A DNA stretch of 64,000 bases from Archilochus colubris (Eukaryota; Chordata; Aves; Apodiformes; Trochilidae), in contig CM041090.1 of the NCBI GenBank assembly GCA_023079485.1, forward strand, positions 9,422,519 to 9,486,518, given 5' to 3'. Under the pieces are notes generated by a model. The model ran no database searches and had not been told where the DNA came from. It saw only the letters and a program-made list of their open reading frames with translations. Below are positions 52,346 to 62,620 of this stretch, piece after piece. Every line of letters starts with the position of its first letter. Position 1 is the first letter of the stretch. The translations under genes and the position numbers were made by a program.

Positions 52346-52635
52346 TATGGGTCTCATCAGGGGCTCTGCTGTGTGCAGAAGAGAGAAACAGGTCTGAGAA
52401 AGGAGTTAATTTCTCCAGAAGCAGCTGTGCTGGAGCTGAGCTGCTCTCCTGGTACCAGAGGGAGCTCCAAAGTGGAAGCTGTGAGAGCCAGCACTGAACA
52501 ATTGAGGCCATCTCAGGGATCAGGTGAGGGATTGGTGTCACAGGCAGATTTGTACCTTCCAGACAGCTTGGAGCAAGGGCTGGAGATGCTCAGGTGTAAC
52601 TGCAAAAATAGTGGGAGAGACATTTTCCTACACAG

Positions 52636-52702
52636 TCTCAATTTCCACCTTCCAATTTTCACCTATCTCAATTTTCACCTTTCTCAGTTTTTCACCTTCC
52701 TG
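52636..52702. repeat. Imperfect tandem repeat, about 16-bp unit
   Basis: TCTCAATTTTCACCTT-like units repeated four times with small changes. Confidence 0.85.
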
Positions 52703-53084
52703 AGAAACTTCCAGGCCAAGTGAAAAGCAGAAAACAAATTTACCTTACAAACCTCCAAACCCCATGGCAGAAGAGCACTCAGTTTTCTTCTGGAAGAGCT
52801 GTCAGCCCCCAGGACCATGGGGCTGTGTTCCACTGAGGCTCGTGGCTTTCATCATAACCTCCCAGGATGTTGATTCAGCAGGGTCATAATAATTCCTTTT
52901 TCACCTGTTGGCTTGTTAGAACTGGGAACAGCAGACACTCAGGCAGGGAGAAAGGGTGGAGGAGGAAAGATAAACAGCTTTGTTCTAGTTCAGAATAAAA
53001 ATAACTATGAGAAACTAGAAGGGGAGAGGGCAAGAGAAGAAAAGCAGCGACCGTGCAGTATACAGAGGGCATTTTACATTTAAT

Positions 53085-53165
53085 ATTTCTCCAGCTATAT
53101 AAACGGCTGCAAACTTAATAATAATTTTATTATTAGCTTCTTAATTAGACATGAGTTTATCCTAG
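53085..53165. promoter_or_regulatory. AT-rich block resembling a conserved non-coding element
   Basis: Contains AATAATAATTTTATTATT (near-perfect palindrome), CTTCTTAATTAGAC and TATATAAACGGC. The low complexity is not that of a microsatellite. Function is inferred only from texture. Confidence 0.2.
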
Positions 53166-53489
53166 CAAAATTCACCACGGATTGACCCAAAGGTCTCCAA
53201 ATGTACAGCATGGCAGGTGATGGAGCCCAGCCAGAGTCAGTTGGTTTTGTTGCCTTGTTTTCCCTCAGTGAGTTTTGTTCCTTCTTTTCTCTCTTTTATT
53301 GTCACAGCTACAAGAGATAAGCAGAATGAGATTCTGGAAATTGTTTCCAGCCATAGCCTAGGTCTTTTTATCAAGCTGATTGGAAATGTTTAGATTCAAG
53401 CAAGCAGTTACACAGGATCTTTCCTTCAGGTGTTTCCATGGAAAACTCGTGTGGTTCATAATACATCCTGGGAGAATATGCTATCACAG

Positions 53490-53519
53490 GTTTTTTTTAA
53501 AAAAAAAGAAAAAAAAAAT
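53490..53519. repeat. T-run followed by A-run
   Basis: GGTTTTTTTTAAAAAAAAAG; self-complementary T/A block. Confidence 0.9.
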
Positions 53520-54039
53520 GCATAAATGCCACTCAGTGGCTGCCAGGAGATTGTGCTGGTAAAGAGAAATCATGGGAACTAAAAATAAAGTGTGCCCAGA
53601 AACACCAACTAAAGGTACAAAGTTGCTGGTTAGAAAGGGCTTGTGTTTACCAAGAATGGATAAGTTATGAAAGAAGACAAAAAGTACACAAAAAAACCCA
53701 GCACAAAAAAAGCACAACTACACCAATTTCTTACCTGAATTAGAATAATGTATCCTAAATTGAAAGGAAAAATACAAATAAATTTAAATTTTGACTCACC
53801 TATTATGACAGGTGAAGTAGACCACTAATGTCTCCTTCCTGTGTTTCAAGGGATCAGTAAGTTCCATGCCCTCAATCAAAACTATTTTTAACATAATTAC
53901 CAAAGTGCACACATGGCCATTCAGCTGTAAAACTCAGGCTGATTCCTGAGTCACCCCGTGCCTGAGGCATCTGTCTGCATCCGGTGTGCAGCCAGGGGTG
54001 CTCCAAGCTTGCTGTGAGGTGGCTGGTGTGTGATTGATT

Positions 54040-54379
54040 AAAAAAAAAAAAAAAGAAAAAAACGGAAAAAAAAAGAAGGAAAAAAAAAGAGAAAAAAAAA
54101 CAGAGAAGAAAACAAAGAGAAGAAAAAAAAAGAGAAGAAAAAAAAGAGAAAAGAAAAATAGAAAAAAGAAGAAAAAAGAAGAAAAAAAGAGGTAAAAAAG
54201 TAAGAAAAAAGAAAAAATAGAAGAAAAAAAGAAAAATGAGAAAAAAGAGAAAAAAAAGAAAAAATAGAGAAGAAGAAAAAAGGAAAAAAGAGAAGAAAAA
54301 AAAGAGAAGGAAAAAATAGAAAAGAAAGAAGAAAAAAAGAGAAAAAAAGAGAGATAAAGAGAGAAAAAAGAGATAAAGG
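54040..54379. repeat. 340-bp A-rich polypurine tract
   Basis: Starts with an A-run and continues as irregular GAAAAAA, GAAGAAAA and GAGAAAAA words to AGATAAAGG. There is no fixed period. It is a second long polypurine tract, A-richer than the one at 30 kb. Confidence 0.93.
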
Positions 54380-55437
54380 TTTCCCTTGGAGCAGTCAGTT
54401 TATACCTTTACCAGTTTTGGGCCCATAAATGTGGAAATGTGGACACCTCCAGCCTTTGGCTTGTTGGCAGTGAGTTTAGGGGATTTGTGGAAAGTAGGCA
54501 TGAACAGCTCTGTTTCACAAACCTCTGAAAAGCACCCACAGAGACTCACTGGATGGAGGTTGAGAGCTTTGTGCTGGGAGATCACCCAAGGGTGTGTTTC
54601 CTGTGGAAAGGATGGGTTGGGTTACACTGGGTCAGCTTAGGTTGGAGGTGCTCTTTAGCATTCCAAACAAAGAAAGGGATCATGAGATAGGATTCCTAGC
54701 ATGTGCCTAAGCTGTCCTTCACTTACCCTCCCTCTGGCAGCATAAGAACACACAACCTACACCTTTTTTTTCACTCCAGGGCTGTTCTGCATGGGAAGTA
54801 GGGGGATGTTATTTTCCAGGTCTGCCCTGAGGGGGAAGAGGTCTTGAAGCTTCCTTCAGGGATAAACATCACATGGCAGCAATGTCTCTGCATCTCTTGA
54901 CTGGCGTCTCCTCGGATGTCCTTACAAGCTTAGGCCAGCTCTCTGCAGGGATGGCACTCACTGAAGAGTCTGGCCCTTTCCCAGGGACCTAAAAGGAGAA
55001 AAACATGCAAAAAAAGCATGCAAACCCCACTGATGCTGAGCTGTGTGTTCCCCACTGCCTCCTGTCCAACCTCCCCCTCCCTCCCTGGGAGTATGTAGGT
55101 CACTCTTGACATTGTTTTCCTCTGAGCTCCTGTTTTACCACTTTCTTTGCAATTAGCCCGTACTTTTGTAATTGACCTAAATAAGCCTGTTTATCTCATT
55201 CCTCTCCATCCCCTGCCTTATATTTCCAGAGAGCAATAATTAAGGAGAACAATATAGCTTAAATATCTCCTCCCAGCACAAAGTACCTATAGTGAGACAG
55301 GACCAGGTGCCCTGAGTTATTGATGAGTGGGTGTGGGTTCACCTGTGTCTGGCCTCCCTCCTGAGCATGTGCAGGAGCAGGGGGCCAATAAGAGAGCAGC
55401 TGACACCCACGGAGAGAGCTCTCACTCTTCAGTGAGG

Positions 55438-55677
55438 ATGGAGAAGCCCACAGCTCGAGGAGCCCCAGGAGCAGGCAAGAAGGGGTAGATCCCGGAGCCC
55501 CAGGAACAGCCCTAGGACATCGTCCAGGAATGGGCTAAACACCGAGGCCTCAGGATCAGCCCTAGGAGCAAGAAGGGCTCCTCCCGCTACAAGTACCCAA
55601 TGCCCTGGCTGAAGTTGGTCCTGTTCTTGGGGATCCTCAGCAAGCTGGAAACCAGACTTGAGCAAACTGTGCCCTGA
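55438..55677 (+). pseudogene. Small frame interrupted by two TAG codons, unrecognised
   Basis: From an ATG at 55438 the frame stays open for 79 codons except for TAG at 55486-55488 and at 55513-55515, and ends with TGA at 55675-55677. The last part carries a basic run followed by a hydrophobic stretch (WLKLVLFLGIL) that could be a membrane or signal segment. Upstream there is a CCAAT (55385-55389). The interior has duplicated words (AGGAGCA..AAGAAGGG twice; CAGCCCTAGGA twice), so it may partly have grown by local duplication. I do not recognise the product. It may be a decayed small gene, a piece of an old mobile element, or chance. Confidence 0.3.
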
Positions 55678-56606
55678 GAAGCAGACATCATGAGAGATCT
55701 TACAGCCTGAAGGTGTTGTGCAGCTGTCTGGCCTCTACAAATGCCTTCTATTACTTCTATTACTGTTAGCAAAATTAAAGAACTGCAGCAAAACTGCAAG
55801 CTAGCAAGCAAAAAGGAAAGCTCATGTGGCAACAAGGGATGTCAAAGCCTTATATTGCAAGCTGTGAAATCCATCTGTTTATATCAGTTAAGGGAGGTGC
55901 TCACTCTTAGCACATTGATGATGCTCTGAATTTCCTCTCATGTTAAAAAAATCAAATGCAATGAAGCATGAAATTTATCACTCGCTTTCTCTCCTGTTGT
56001 TGAGCACAACATTCAGGCAGCCAGGTTTCAAGCACTGCCTCAGTTTACCCATCTATTTTCATGAAGTCCTGCCTGGAGAGTGAGTGACACCTCATCAGTG
56101 CCTCACCTCAGACATCCTGAAACGAGGCACAGAGGCTGAAATTCAGACAATGAAAACCAAACACCAGAAATGCTGGCAATGAATCTTATTTGGTTTATTC
56201 CAGACCAGCTGCCAGTTCCCTGCCCAGCCCCAGTTTATGTCAATCCCTTTGCTCTCTGAGAGGATTTTGGTACATGAGGCAAAGCACATCTCCGTCCCAG
56301 AGGAGGCTGGCCAGAAAGCATGGAGATGGGCACTAAAAAACCCATGGCACTTTGCTAGGTTTTTCCAGCAAGCTTAAACTTGGTACCCAGCTCCTACTGC
56401 ATTTCCTTGGGAAGCAGGGTAAAAAATGACCATAAAGCCCATCTGCTCAGCCCTGGGCTCCTTGGCACAGACTTTGAGAACCTTTTGAGGTTTCCCTCTT
56501 TCTTTGTAATATACCTTAGCTTGCAGAATTCCTCAGGCAGCATGAAATTTGACCTTTCCGCTCCCCACGGCAACCATAATTCAATTACAGAAGACAAACC
56601 CTGGGC

Positions 56607-56668
56607 AGCAGTTGCCCTCAAGACGTGGGCTAAATATGAGAAGAGTGAAACACAAAACTCCTGTAACA
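56607..56668 (+). repeat. Dispersed repeat pair, copy B
   Basis: GCAGTTGCCCTCAAGACGTG, GGCTAAATATGAG and GAGTGAAACACAAAACTC followed by CTGTAACA. It lacks the 15 bases present in copy A. Otherwise close to 90 percent identical by eye. Confidence 0.7.
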
Positions 56669-57041
56669 ATCCTGGTACAGGAGAGCTGGCAAGTGCCTGC
56701 CCTTCAGGACAAGGACACACAAACACACGCTCTCTCCTTTCTTTAGTGCACTTTACACAGATGACAACATGTAGGAAGGACTGGGATTAATGGCAATTAA
56801 TTGGGGTGCTTTTAATTCTACCTGAAGAGCAGCCAAAAACACATTGAACTTGTATGGATGGATGTGTTTGTTCCCACTGCTCATGTGCAGATGTTTTTGT
56901 GAGTAGGGATGCTTTCTTAAAGCAGTGCCATTGTGGGCTGAAAACACATAAGATATAAGAAAACTAATTAACTAACTAGCTAAGAAGCTAATTAGTAATC
57001 TGACAAGATGACTGACTGAAAGAGAGGGAAATATGAAAGTT

Positions 57042-57075
57042 TGTATCTATAGCTATATCTATATCTCTAAATCTC
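57042..57075. repeat. (TATATC)n-like run
   Basis: CTATAGCTATATCTATATCTCT-type short periodic run. Confidence 0.85.
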
Positions 57076-57382
57076 CAGATCTAAAGTTCATTGGAGAAAC
57101 TCTTCAGATGTCATGGTTATGAGCATGGCATCAAAAACCTGAGCAGATAAGAGAATGTAAGAATGCTGTGACCTGTGCTAGGATGTTCATGAGCAGTGAA
57201 GTGAGGGGAAACAACCTTGCAGACAGAGAAAGCAATCAAAGTGGAAGGGAAATTCCTCTTCTGGACAGGTGGAAAAGTAGAGGGCACAGTGAATAAGTGT
57301 CAAAGACACAGCAAACCCACAATATTACTCCCAGAAGGACTGGGATTTGAAAGGTTAGGAGGCTGGTAGCAACAGCTTAGAA

Positions 57383-57540
57383 ATGTTGCCCAGGCTGGTG
57401 GTACTATCTCCATCCCTTGAGGATTTTAAATTCTCTGAAAGCCCTCAGCAACCTGGTTTGATCTCATGGCCTGAGCAGGAGGCTGGACTCCAGATTTCCA
57501 GAGGTGAGGAGCCACATGGATGTTCCTGTGATCCTGTGAG
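57383..57540 (+). mobile_element. Decayed CR1 3' end
   Basis: Pattern TTGCCCAGGCTGGTGGTACT, CCATCCCTTGAGGATTTTAAA, GAGGCTGGACTCCAGATTTCCAGAGG and a TGTGATCCTGTGA tail follows the order of a CR1 3' UTR (wall: GGTGGTGGAGTC...GAGGTTGGACTAGATGACC...TTCTGTGA). Divergence is high, so the call is moderate. Confidence 0.55.
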
Positions 57541-57662
57541 TGCCCTTGATACAGATAAAGCAACTGCTGACATTGCCATGACAACAAACTGGGTTTATGC
57601 TGGTGCTGCAGCTTCCTACAAAGAGGAGAGAGCACATTTCCTTCAGAGAAAGTTCACAAAAG

Positions 57663-57684
57663 AAAAAAAAAAAAAAAAAAAAAA
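57663..57684. repeat. Poly-A run
   Basis: About 22 A's. Confidence 0.95.
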
Positions 57685-57779
57685 GCAAGTTCTATATCAT
57701 GACACTCAATCAAGTATTGCTTTCAGTCTGGTGAAAGAATTAATAGGTCATCAGGTTGTTACATTTCTGCTTCGTTTCA

Positions 57780-57813
57780 ATTTTTTTCTTTTTTTCTTTT
57801 TTTTTTTTTTTTT
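57780..57813. repeat. Poly-T run
   Basis: T-runs separated by single C's. It lies about 100 bp from the poly-A at 57663, forming a potential A/T foldback. Confidence 0.95.
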
Positions 57814-58863
57814 AAGATAGAGGAGAGAAAATGACACGCAATCTTGCAAAAAGAAGATAATTACACCCTCCCCCTTAGGGAGAGAACCAGCATGGCTCAG
57901 CTAATACTCCCAGTGCTGGGGGGAAGGCAGCCTGGGCTGGCTGCATGGGGCTCCCCACAGCCAACCCAGCACTGTCAAACATTTTCCTGGAGTGATGTTC
58001 ACCCTCTCATCCTCCAAAGTACAAACACATCAAGCAAAATGCTGCCAAGCCTTTGGCTCAAACACTGCAAATGAAGTCACAGAAAAGGGCAAAACCCCAA
58101 GAACCAGCACTCCTGTGGCACATCCCTACCCAAGGACTGGCACCCTCAGCACCTTCCTGGCTTGGGGACAGGCAGGAGGAGCCCAGCACTGAGCTGAGCT
58201 GCTCCAAAGAGCCCGTGAAGTCCTGAGTAAAAGGGAAGAGGAGAGGGATGAAGGAAGAAGCCATCACAGTTTCTTCCCCAGTAAACACCTGCTGGGGAGA
58301 CAAGAATGGAGACAAGAGCTTGGGGCCCAAGAACGATGCTGCAGGGATGGCTCTGTCCAACCCCTGCAAGGGTTCTGCTTCCAGCTGTGGATGGAGCAGC
58401 TCTGGAGGCAAAGGGGCACTTGGTTTCCCATTTGCACAGCTTGCCTCCCAGCCAGAGCCAAGGATCTGTCCTCCTGGGACCCACCTTCAGCCAGGAATAA
58501 CTTCTGACTTGAGGAAATTTTAGTAGGTCACCACAGCCGCTGGCTTTTCCCTCTGGCTTCTCCTCCTCGCCCTATGAACATCAAGTTTTCTTTCAAACAT
58601 CAATGTGCCCCTTGTAAGCTTATCTGCAATATAATTATTCTCTCCCTTGCTCAGCAAAGTTTGTGAAACTGGACATTTTCCCCTTCAAACCCAGACAATG
58701 AGGCCTTGTCTATGCTGGAGCAGGGTAGCAAACAATTCCCAGTGTGGCTGCCACCAGTTTAGCTTCTCTCAATTTCTTCTTGGAGACCAGTACAAGCTGG
58801 TTGCCTGCTCTGTCAGAGCCACAAAACATTTAGGGGAAGAGATTCTGCAGGAAGATTTCTGTC

Positions 58864-58893
58864 TTTTTTTTTTTTTTTTTTTTTTCTTTTTGC
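58864..58893. repeat. Poly-T run
   Basis: About 23 T's then CTTTTT. Confidence 0.95.
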
Positions 58894-59678
58894 TATGACA
58901 CCCAACAGCTGAGGAAGCAAATTTAAACCTTCACAAAATGGTCACGAGCTGAAAGTCTGCTTGAGGCATTTTTTAAGAAACAAAGAATCATTGTAACCTA
59001 GAAGGGAGATCACTGGTTGAGGAGCAGGAGTTAATCATTTCTGTTTTGACTGCTGGTAAGATTTGCCTGCCAGCATGTGCTTTTCCTGTAGTGCTTTTCC
59101 AGCCAGTCACTCTCATGCAGGTTTATACCACAATCACATCAGATCTGCCAGAGCATCAAAGTCACCAAAGCAGAAAAACCCTCTCTGCTGTTATCCCCCT
59201 TGTAGGTAGAAACATCCACACGTCTGAACTTTGCTGAACTTGGCCTCTCCAAATTTATCCAGCCCCATAACTCGTCCTTCCTCCGTCCTCACCCTTCCTC
59301 TGAGGGGCACCCACAAACCTCCCACCCACCCCACTGACTCACTCCCCCACGGGGCTGCTGGGCCAGGAGGGATCTGGTCCCCACCCTGCTGCCTTTACAA
59401 GGCTGAGCATGCAAAACATGGCTCCAGCCAGGCCCCAAAGGGACACAAATTGTTGTTTATCAAATCACTTTTTACTCCAGCTGCACATTTTTTATTTTTT
59501 TTAATAGTAAGGTCCGGGCCCAGCCCATTTCAGAAACAAGAACATTAGCAAATACATTTTCAAAACTCAGCAGTGCCAGTGCCTCAGGATTAGGCAGGGA
59601 TGGGCAAACCTGTCTGAGAGCTGTGCCCCATGCAGAAAGGGCCAAGAGAAGGACACAGCAGCCAAGCTACAAGTGGCT

Positions 59679-60655
59679 GAATCATAGAATCAAGCTACAA
59701 GTGCAAGAATCATGGAATCAGCTGGATTGGAAGGGACCTCAGAGATCACCAAGCCCAACCCTTGATCCACTCCCGCTGCAGTTCCCAGCCCATGGCACTG
59801 AGTGCCACATCCAGTCTCTTTTGAAATATCTCCAGACACGGAGAATCCACTACTTCCCTGGGCAGCCCATTCCAATGTCTGATCACCCTCTCCGTGAAGA
59901 AATTCTTTCTAATCTCCAACCTAAACCTCCCCTGGCACAACTTGAGACCCTGCCCTCTTGTCTTGCTGAGAGTTGCCTGGGAAAAGAGACCAAACCCCTC
60001 TGGCTCCAACCTTCTTTCAGGGAGTTGTAGAGAGTGATGAGGTCTCCTCTGAGCCTCCTCTTCTCCAGCCTGAACACCCCCAGCTCCCTCAGCCTCTCCT
60101 CATAGGATCTGTGCTTGAATCCCTTCACCAGCCTAGCTGCCCTCCTTTGGACCTGCTCCAGGACCTCAATCTCCTTCCTGAGCTGAGGGGCCCAGAACTG
60201 GACACAGGAGTCAAGCTGTGGCCTCACCAGGGCTGAGCACAGGGGCAGAATCCCTTCCCTGGACCTGCTGGCCACACTGTTCCTGATCCAGCCCAGGATG
60301 CCATTGGCCTTCTTGGCCACCTGGGCACACTGCTGGCTCATGTTCAGCTTCTTCTCAATCCAGACTCCCAGGTCCCTTTCTGCCACTCTGTGCCCAGCCT
60401 GGAGCTCCCCATGGGGTTGTTGTGTTGAACCTCATCCCATTGGAATCAGCCCAACTCTCCAGTCTGTCCAGGTCCCTCTGCAGAGCCCTCCGGCTTTCCA
60501 TCTGATCCACACTCCCCCCCAGCTTTGTGTCATCTGCAAATTTGCTGATGATGGACTCAATCCCCTCATCTAAATCATCAATAAAGATATTAAACAGAAC
60601 TGGGCCCAACACTGATCCCTAGGGGACACCACTAGTGACTGGCTGCCAACTGGAA
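59679..60655 (-). mobile_element. CR1 LINE with reverse transcriptase core, 5'-truncated
   Basis: The longest CR1 here. On the minus strand it starts near 60655 with the SSWQPVTSG region, then [16 protein letters not shown] and the catalytic FADDTKLGG motif (about 60530-60545). It runs to the C-terminal [19 protein letters not shown] and [18 protein letters not shown] segments and the 3' UTR and tail at 59679. The frame shifts, and a stretch is missing near 60415-60422: GTTGTTGTG joins directly to TTGAACCTC, removing the segment found between them in related copies. It is therefore dead. The tail is duplicated with flanking sequence (see findings). Confidence 0.93.
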
Positions 60656-60755
60656 GAAGCAGCATCTTCAGCTGCTGTTTACCCAAACAGCTCTGGGCTT
60701 CATTCAGTACCAGAAGAAACCAGACACCTGCTCACCATTGGATTGTTGCCTTCAG

Positions 60756-60890
60756 GCTTTTTCCTCCGAAGAATTCCAGGATGCCTTCAAAGATTTTAGT
60801 GTTGCTGTGGGACACTTCAGGGTGGAAAAAATGAATAAAAGAGCAGAAGTGATAAGCCCTCAGTCCTGCAGAGGACAGGACAAGTCAGAG
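60756..60890 (+). other. Candidate plus-strand exon, 135 nt
   Basis: Preceded by GGATTGTTGCCTTCAG and followed by TCAGAG|GTAAGTAG, both good splice signals. Length is 45 codons, phase 0 on both sides, and the frame starting AFSSEEFQDAFKDFSVAVG is open throughout. It lies about 100 bp beyond the CR1 at 59.68-60.65 kb. The product is not recognised, and no partner exon could be fixed, though plus-strand donors GTGAGT (61250) and GTAAGG (about 61441) follow. It may be an exon of an unannotated gene, of a lncRNA, or a chance pairing. Confidence 0.35.
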
Positions 60891-62099
60891 GTAAGTAGAA
60901 GGGAGCAAGGGGCTTGCCCTGATACTGCTGCCCAGCTGAGCTCTCACTGCACAGACAGGGGTGTGAGATGTGTTTTTCTGGCATGACAGGTGGCACCTGA
61001 ATGGCAAAAGGATATAGCTGGATAGACACAATATGTAGGAGGCTGCTGCTGTGGAAAAGCTGTTTGCAACTTACCAGAAAACAGGAGTTACAGTCACAAG
61101 AGATCAGTAAGGCTCTGCTGTAGTGCTCTCACCCTGGGAGGCTGCTCCAGTCTTACTCTCAGGAGAAAATCCAGCATCTGCTGAACAGTTGATGACTCCA
61201 AGCCAGAAGGTGAACACAGCCACAGGCCTGGGCTTTGGGGTGCTGTTGGGTGAGTATCCCAGCAGGCCAGGATGGAGCATATGAAGCAGCAGGGTTTGAG
61301 CCCTTCTTCCTTATGTGGAGGATGGGGATTGAGGTCCAGGCCTGAACAGGCTGGTGGAAGAAGGGGAGGAAGAGGAGCATCTGCCCCTCCTGCCAAATGC
61401 AGATCGTGCAGCTTCTACAAGGGGACCTGGACACACAGGGTAAGGTGGAGGCAGCCAAGGATGGGTGGTGCAGGAGCTGGCCACAACTTCCTCAGTTAAT
61501 TCTGCCAAACTATTCCATCCAGCACCTCCAGCACACACCCACCCTTCTCCACTTCCTGCTGTGGAAAATCCCAGCCAGGTGTTCAGCAGAAGGCTGCAGC
61601 AGAACATGATGCTGCTACAGCTGATCTCAGTCCTTTGGAGGAATAGAGTGTACAATCCAAAAAATCTCTGCAAAGCTGTTATGGTCCTCCTAATGGGGCT
61701 CTTGTTCATCAGAATAATCAAAACAAACAAGGCTTGGATTGTATTTACACCCTGCAGAAGATCCAGGGGAAGGGCAGGGATCATCGGAGTTGTCCAGTCC
61801 CCACGGGCTGCGTTGTTCCAGAAACCAGCAAGTTTCTGTCATCCATCCCTCCTCCCATTTAGTTTTTCATGTTTGAAAACCAACTCTATCCCCTATTTTT
61901 CAGCTGATTGGTGATGATAACACTGAGGTCATCCTAAATTTTTTTCTGATAATAATTGCATAGGACTGGATCCCAGAGCCCAAAGAGCCAAAGTTCCAGA
62001 CCCTTTGTCATGAAGCATTTGATATTCTCAAATGCACCCTCAGTGCAATTGAAGCCCAAACGTGATACGGGAGCCCACAGACACCATCCCAACCCTTTG

Positions 62100-62620
62100 T
62101 GCCTCTGTCCCCCTCGGGCACAGCCCTGACCCCGGCACTCCGGGGCAGCTGAGGAAAAGCCGAGGAGCCGGGCAGGGAGTTTCCTCCAGCTGCTAAGGAG
62201 TTAATCGGCAACCCACTGAACATGGCACAGGGGTTATGTTTGTGTCTCTTCATTTTTTTAGCTGCTATTTAATTGCCCACTCGCGGCGCTCAGGGCCCGG
62301 CCCGCCCGCGGCTCTCCCCAGGGCGCCCTCTGGTGCCGGGCGGGGGAAGTAGAGGGGACCCTGGGCTCGGTGCCCCCCAGCCCGGGGGACAGAAGGGGAG
62401 TGAAAAACCCCTCAAACCCCGGCATCCTCTCCCCTCCGGTGCTGCAGTCTGGCACAGGAGCCAGTCCCGCCCTTCCAGCACCGCTGCCCTCCCCCTTACA
62501 GCCGCTCAGCCCCTGCCTGCGGGCGGGAAGGGCCGACCCGACCCGACCCCCCCTCCCCTCACATCCCCATCCCCATCCCGCTCCTGCCCAGAGTCACGGA
62601 GCAAAGGTTGGGAGCTGCAG
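62100..62620. promoter_or_regulatory. GC-rich patch with CTCF-like site
   Basis: CpG-rich sequence (CACTCGCGGCGCTCAGGG, GGCCCGCCCGCGG, GGGCGGGAAGGGCCGACC, CGACCCGACCC). The minus strand of 62323-62336 reads GCACCAGAGGGCGC and matches 13 of 14 positions of the CTCF core CCASYAGRKGGCRS. No reading frame here looks conserved. It could be a distal regulatory element, boundary, or the edge of a neighbouring promoter. Confidence 0.5.
62323..62336 (-). promoter_or_regulatory. CTCF core motif
   Basis: GCACCAGAGGGCGC on the minus strand, 13 of 14 matches to CCASYAGRKGGCRS; only the first position differs. The GC-rich context is typical. Occupancy cannot be judged from sequence. Confidence 0.5.

Noticed and set aside
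60355..60612. Reverse transcriptase FADD motif as evidence for an active retroelement or retrovirus
   Set aside because: It belongs to a 5'-truncated, frame-broken CR1 LINE; no LTRs, gag or env are present.
61465..61914. Frames on both strands at 61.3-61.9 kb with hydrophobic stretches
   Set aside because: Hydrophobic segments (VMVLLMGLLFI; IQALFVLIILMN) attracted attention, but I could not match a family and saw no clear splice structure.
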